Assembly: GCA_933228895.1 (NCBI GenBank)
Contig: OW121852.1
Coordinates: forward strand, 133,543,544 to 133,607,543
Reading direction: 5' to 3'
Length of the DNA stretch: 64,000 nt
Origin: Platycnemis pennipes
Taxonomy: Eukaryota; Arthropoda; Insecta; Odonata; Platycnemididae
Made by a program: the position numbers and the translations under genes
Part shown: positions 61,306 through 64,000 of the stretch, piece after piece
Layout of the letters: each line of letters opens with the position of its first letter
How positions within the stretch are numbered: position 1 is the stretch's first letter
The notes under the pieces: generated by a model
Told to the model about the DNA's origin: nothing
What the model saw: only the letters and a program-made list of their open reading frames with translations
The model's database searches: none

Positions 61306-64000
61306 GAATTTATTTCTCCCGCTGTTTTTTATCTAAAATTAACCATTTCGCCCGTCTGCAGCTCAGTTCACCAAATTTTATGCAAAACATTCTAGTGAAA
61401 TAAAAAAATCCACTTCTCAGGCTTCCACTCAAACTTGGATTTTTTCATCTGAATTTATTTCTCCCGCTGTTTTTTATCTAAAATTAACCATTTCGTCCGT
61501 CTGCAGCTCAGTTCACCAAATTTTATGCAAAACATTCTAGTGAAATAAAAAAATCCACTTCTCAGGCTTCCACTCAAACTTGGATTTTTTCATCTGAATT
61601 TATTTCTCCCGCTGTTTTTTATCTAAAATTAACCATTTCGTCCGTCTGCAGCTCAGTTCACCAAATTTTATGCAAAACATTCTAGTGAAATAAAAAAATC
61701 CACTTCTCAGGCTTCCACTCAAACTTGGATTTTTTCATCTGAATTTATTTCTCCCGCTGTTTTTTATCTAAAATTAACCATTTCGTCCGTCTGCAGCTCA
61801 GTTCACCAAATTTTATGCAAAACATTCTAGTGAAATAAAAAAATCCACTTCTCAGGCTTCCACTCAAACTTGGATTTTTTCATCTGAATTCATTTCTCCC
61901 GCTGTTTTTTATCCAAAATAATTATTTCGCCCGTCTGCAGCTCAGTTCACCAAAATTTATGCAAATCATCCTAGTGAAATAAAAAAATCCACTTCTCAGG
62001 CTTCCACTCAAACTTGGATTTTTTCATCTGAATTCATTTCTCCCGCTGTTTTTTATCTAAAATTAATTATTTCGCCCGCCTGCAGCTCAGTTCACCAAAA
62101 TTTATGCAAAACATCCTAGCAAAATAAAAAAATCCACTTCTCAGGCTTCCACTCAAACTTGGATTTTTTCATCTGAATTTATTTCTCCCGCTGTTTTTTT
62201 AACTAAAATTAATTATTTCGCCCGTCTGCAGCTCAGTTCAGCAAAATAATGCAAAACATCCTAGTAAAATAAAAAAATCCACTTCTCAGGCTTCCGCTCA
62301 AACTTGGATTTTTTCATCTGAATTCATTTCTCCCGCTGTTTTTTATCTAAAATTAACCATTTCGACCGTCTGCTGCTCAGTTCACCAAAGTTCATGCAAA
62401 ACATCGTAGTGAAATAAAAAAATCCACTTCTCAGGCTACCACTCAAACTTGGATTTTTTCATCTGAATTCATTTCTCGCGCTGTTTTTTATCTAAAATTA
62501 ACCATTTCGCCCGTCTGCAGCTCAGTTCACCAAATTTTATGCAAAACAACCTAGTGAAATAAAAAAATCCACTTCTCAGGCTTCCACTCAATCTTGAATT
62601 TTTTCATCTGAATTCATTTCTCCCGCTGTTTTTCATCTAAAAGTAACCATTTCCCCCGTCTGCAGCTCAGTTCACGAAAATGTTTGGAAAACATCCTAGT
62701 GAAATAAAAAAATCCACTTCTCAGGCTTCCACTCAAACTTGGATTTTTTCATCTGAATTCATTTCTCCCGCTGTTTTTTATCTTAAATTAACCATTTCGC
62801 CCGTCTGCAGCTCAGTTCACCAAAATTTATGCTAATCATCCTAGTGAAATAAAAAAATCCACTTCTCAGGCTTCCACTCAATCTTGGATTTTTTCATCTG
62901 AATTCATTTCTCCCGCTGTTTTTTATCTAAAATTAACAATTTCGCCCGTCTGCAGCTCTGTTCACCAAAATTTATGAAAAACATCCTATAAAAATAAAAA
63001 AATCCACTTCTCAGGGTTCCACGCAAACTTAGATTTTTTCATCTGAATTCATTTCTCCCGCTGTTTTTTATCTAAAATTAACAATACTCCCGTCTGCAGC
63101 TCAGTTCACCAAAATTTATGCAAAACATCCTAGTGAAATAAAAAAATCCACTTCTCAGGCTTCCACTCAATCTTGGATTTTTTCAACTGAATTCATTTCT
63201 CCCGCTGTTTTTTATCTAAAATTAACAATTTCGCCCGTCTGCAGCTCTGTTCACCAAAATTTATGAAAAACATCCTATAAAAATAAAAAAATCCACTTCT
63301 CAGGGTTCCACGCAAACTTGGATTTTTTCATCTGAATTCATTTCTCCCGCTGTTTTTTATCTAAAATTAACAATACTCCCGTCTGCAGCTCAGTTCACCA
63401 AAATTTATGCAAAACATCCTAGTGAAATAAAAAAATCCACTTCTCAGGCTTCCACTCAAACTTGGATTTTTTCATCTGAATTCATTTCTCCCGCTGTTTT
63501 TTATCTAAAATTAACCATTTCGCCCGTCTGCAGCTCAGTTCACCAAAATTTATGCAAAACATCCTAGTGAAATAAAAAAATCCACTTCTCAGGCTTCCAC
63601 TCAAACTTGGATTTTTTCATCTGAATTCATTTCTCCCGCTGTTTTTTATCTAAAATTAATTATTTCGCCCGTCTGCAGCTCAGTTCACCAAAATTTATAC
63701 AAAACATCCTAGTGAAATAAAAAAATCCACTTCTCAGGCTTCCACTCAAACTTGGATTTTTTCATCTGAATTCATTTCTCCCGCTGTTTTTTATCTAAAA
63801 TTAATTATTTCGCCCGCCTGCAGCTCAGTTCACCAAAATTTATGCAAAACATCCTAGCAAAATAAAAAAATCCACTTCTCAGGCTTCCACTCAAACTTGG
63901 ATTTTTTCATCTGAATTTATTTCTCCCGCTGTTTTTTATCTTAAATTAACCATTTCGCCCGTCTGCAGCTCAGTTCAGCAAAATAATGCAAAACATCCTA

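Larger units (their letters stand above)
61016..61885 (+). repeat. six nearly identical adjacent monomers
   Basis: Units at 61016, 61161, 61306, 61451, 61596 and 61741 all share CAAATTTTATGC and ACATTCTAG. Four are identical. The first differs by one base (CATT for TATT after GAATT), and the third by one base (TCGCCCG for TCGTCCG). It is the only long single-unit run of this kind I found; elsewhere neighbours differ and similarity is highest between distant copies. Confidence 0.92.
8500..64000 (+). repeat. 145-bp tandem satellite array, right block
   Basis: About 383 units in the same orientation as the left block, reaching the right window edge. Variant composition changes along it. From 8.5 to 11.6 kb most units read TTTATGAAAAAC or GTATGCAAAAC with AGTAAAATAAA. 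CCTATAAAAATAAA units appear from about 21.98 kb. AATACTCC(C/T)GTC units of 144 bp appear from about 36.58 kb and become common between 47 and 53 kb. Units with CTCGGGC cluster at 48.0-49.0 and 51.7-52.6 kb. I saw no inversion and no second inserted element. Confidence 0.97.

Noticed and set aside
1..64000. CRISPR array
   Set aside because: There are no short repeats separated by unique spacers of similar length and no cas genes. The whole 145-bp unit is repeated and spacers are absent.
1..64000. CENP-B box in the monomer
   Set aside because: The TTCGCCCGTCTGCAG region has TTCG but lacks the spaced A and CGGG that the mammalian box requires, on either strand.
1..64000. Per-monomer AATAAA as a functional polyadenylation signal
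   Set aside because: It is present in nearly every unit simply because of the A-rich tract, and no transcription unit is visible.

Overview
The window is almost entirely one tandem satellite DNA array of eukaryotic type. It holds no intact host gene, no rRNA or tRNA gene that I can recognise, and nothing prokaryotic. The unit is 145 bp (about 36% GC in the commonest version). Each unit normally carries one EcoRI-type GAATTC and one PstI-type CTGCAG, and all copies seen lie in the same orientation. Roughly 430 units fill 1-7003 and 8500-64000 and run off both window edges, so the array exceeds 62 kb. The only interruption is a 1,470-bp non-LTR retrotransposon fragment at 7017-8486. Its reverse transcriptase looks jockey-like, which points to an arthropod, probably an insect. 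The array is most likely centromeric, pericentromeric or other heterochromatin; that placement is inference.

Layout. 1-7003: satellite with a 12-unit higher-order duplication. 7004-8499: retrotransposon on the minus strand, cut off at its 5' end inside the reverse transcriptase domain and flanked by a 13-bp target-site duplication. 8500-11598: satellite that includes a 54-bp truncated unit at 9981-10034. That truncated unit preserves the same insertion site without the element. 11599-16400: near-identical copy of block 1, lacking three units relative to it. 14771-18882: 16-unit higher-order repeat. About 22.1-34.4 kb: 23-unit higher-order repeat with 16- and 22-unit versions. 35-46 kb: more mixed units with dimer and pentamer duplications. 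46-53.4 kb: tandem 26- and 25-unit repeats. 53.4-64 kb: mixed, with six almost identical adjacent units at 61016-61885.

Nothing here works as an operon or pathway. What can be read is the history of the array: repeated unequal exchange at many scales (1, 2, 3, 5, 12, 16, 23 and 26 units), one retrotransposon insertion, and a duplicated locus that records the state before insertion. Open reading frames in the satellite arise from unit length (145 is not a multiple of 3, but 144-bp variants keep frame) and show no sign of being genes.
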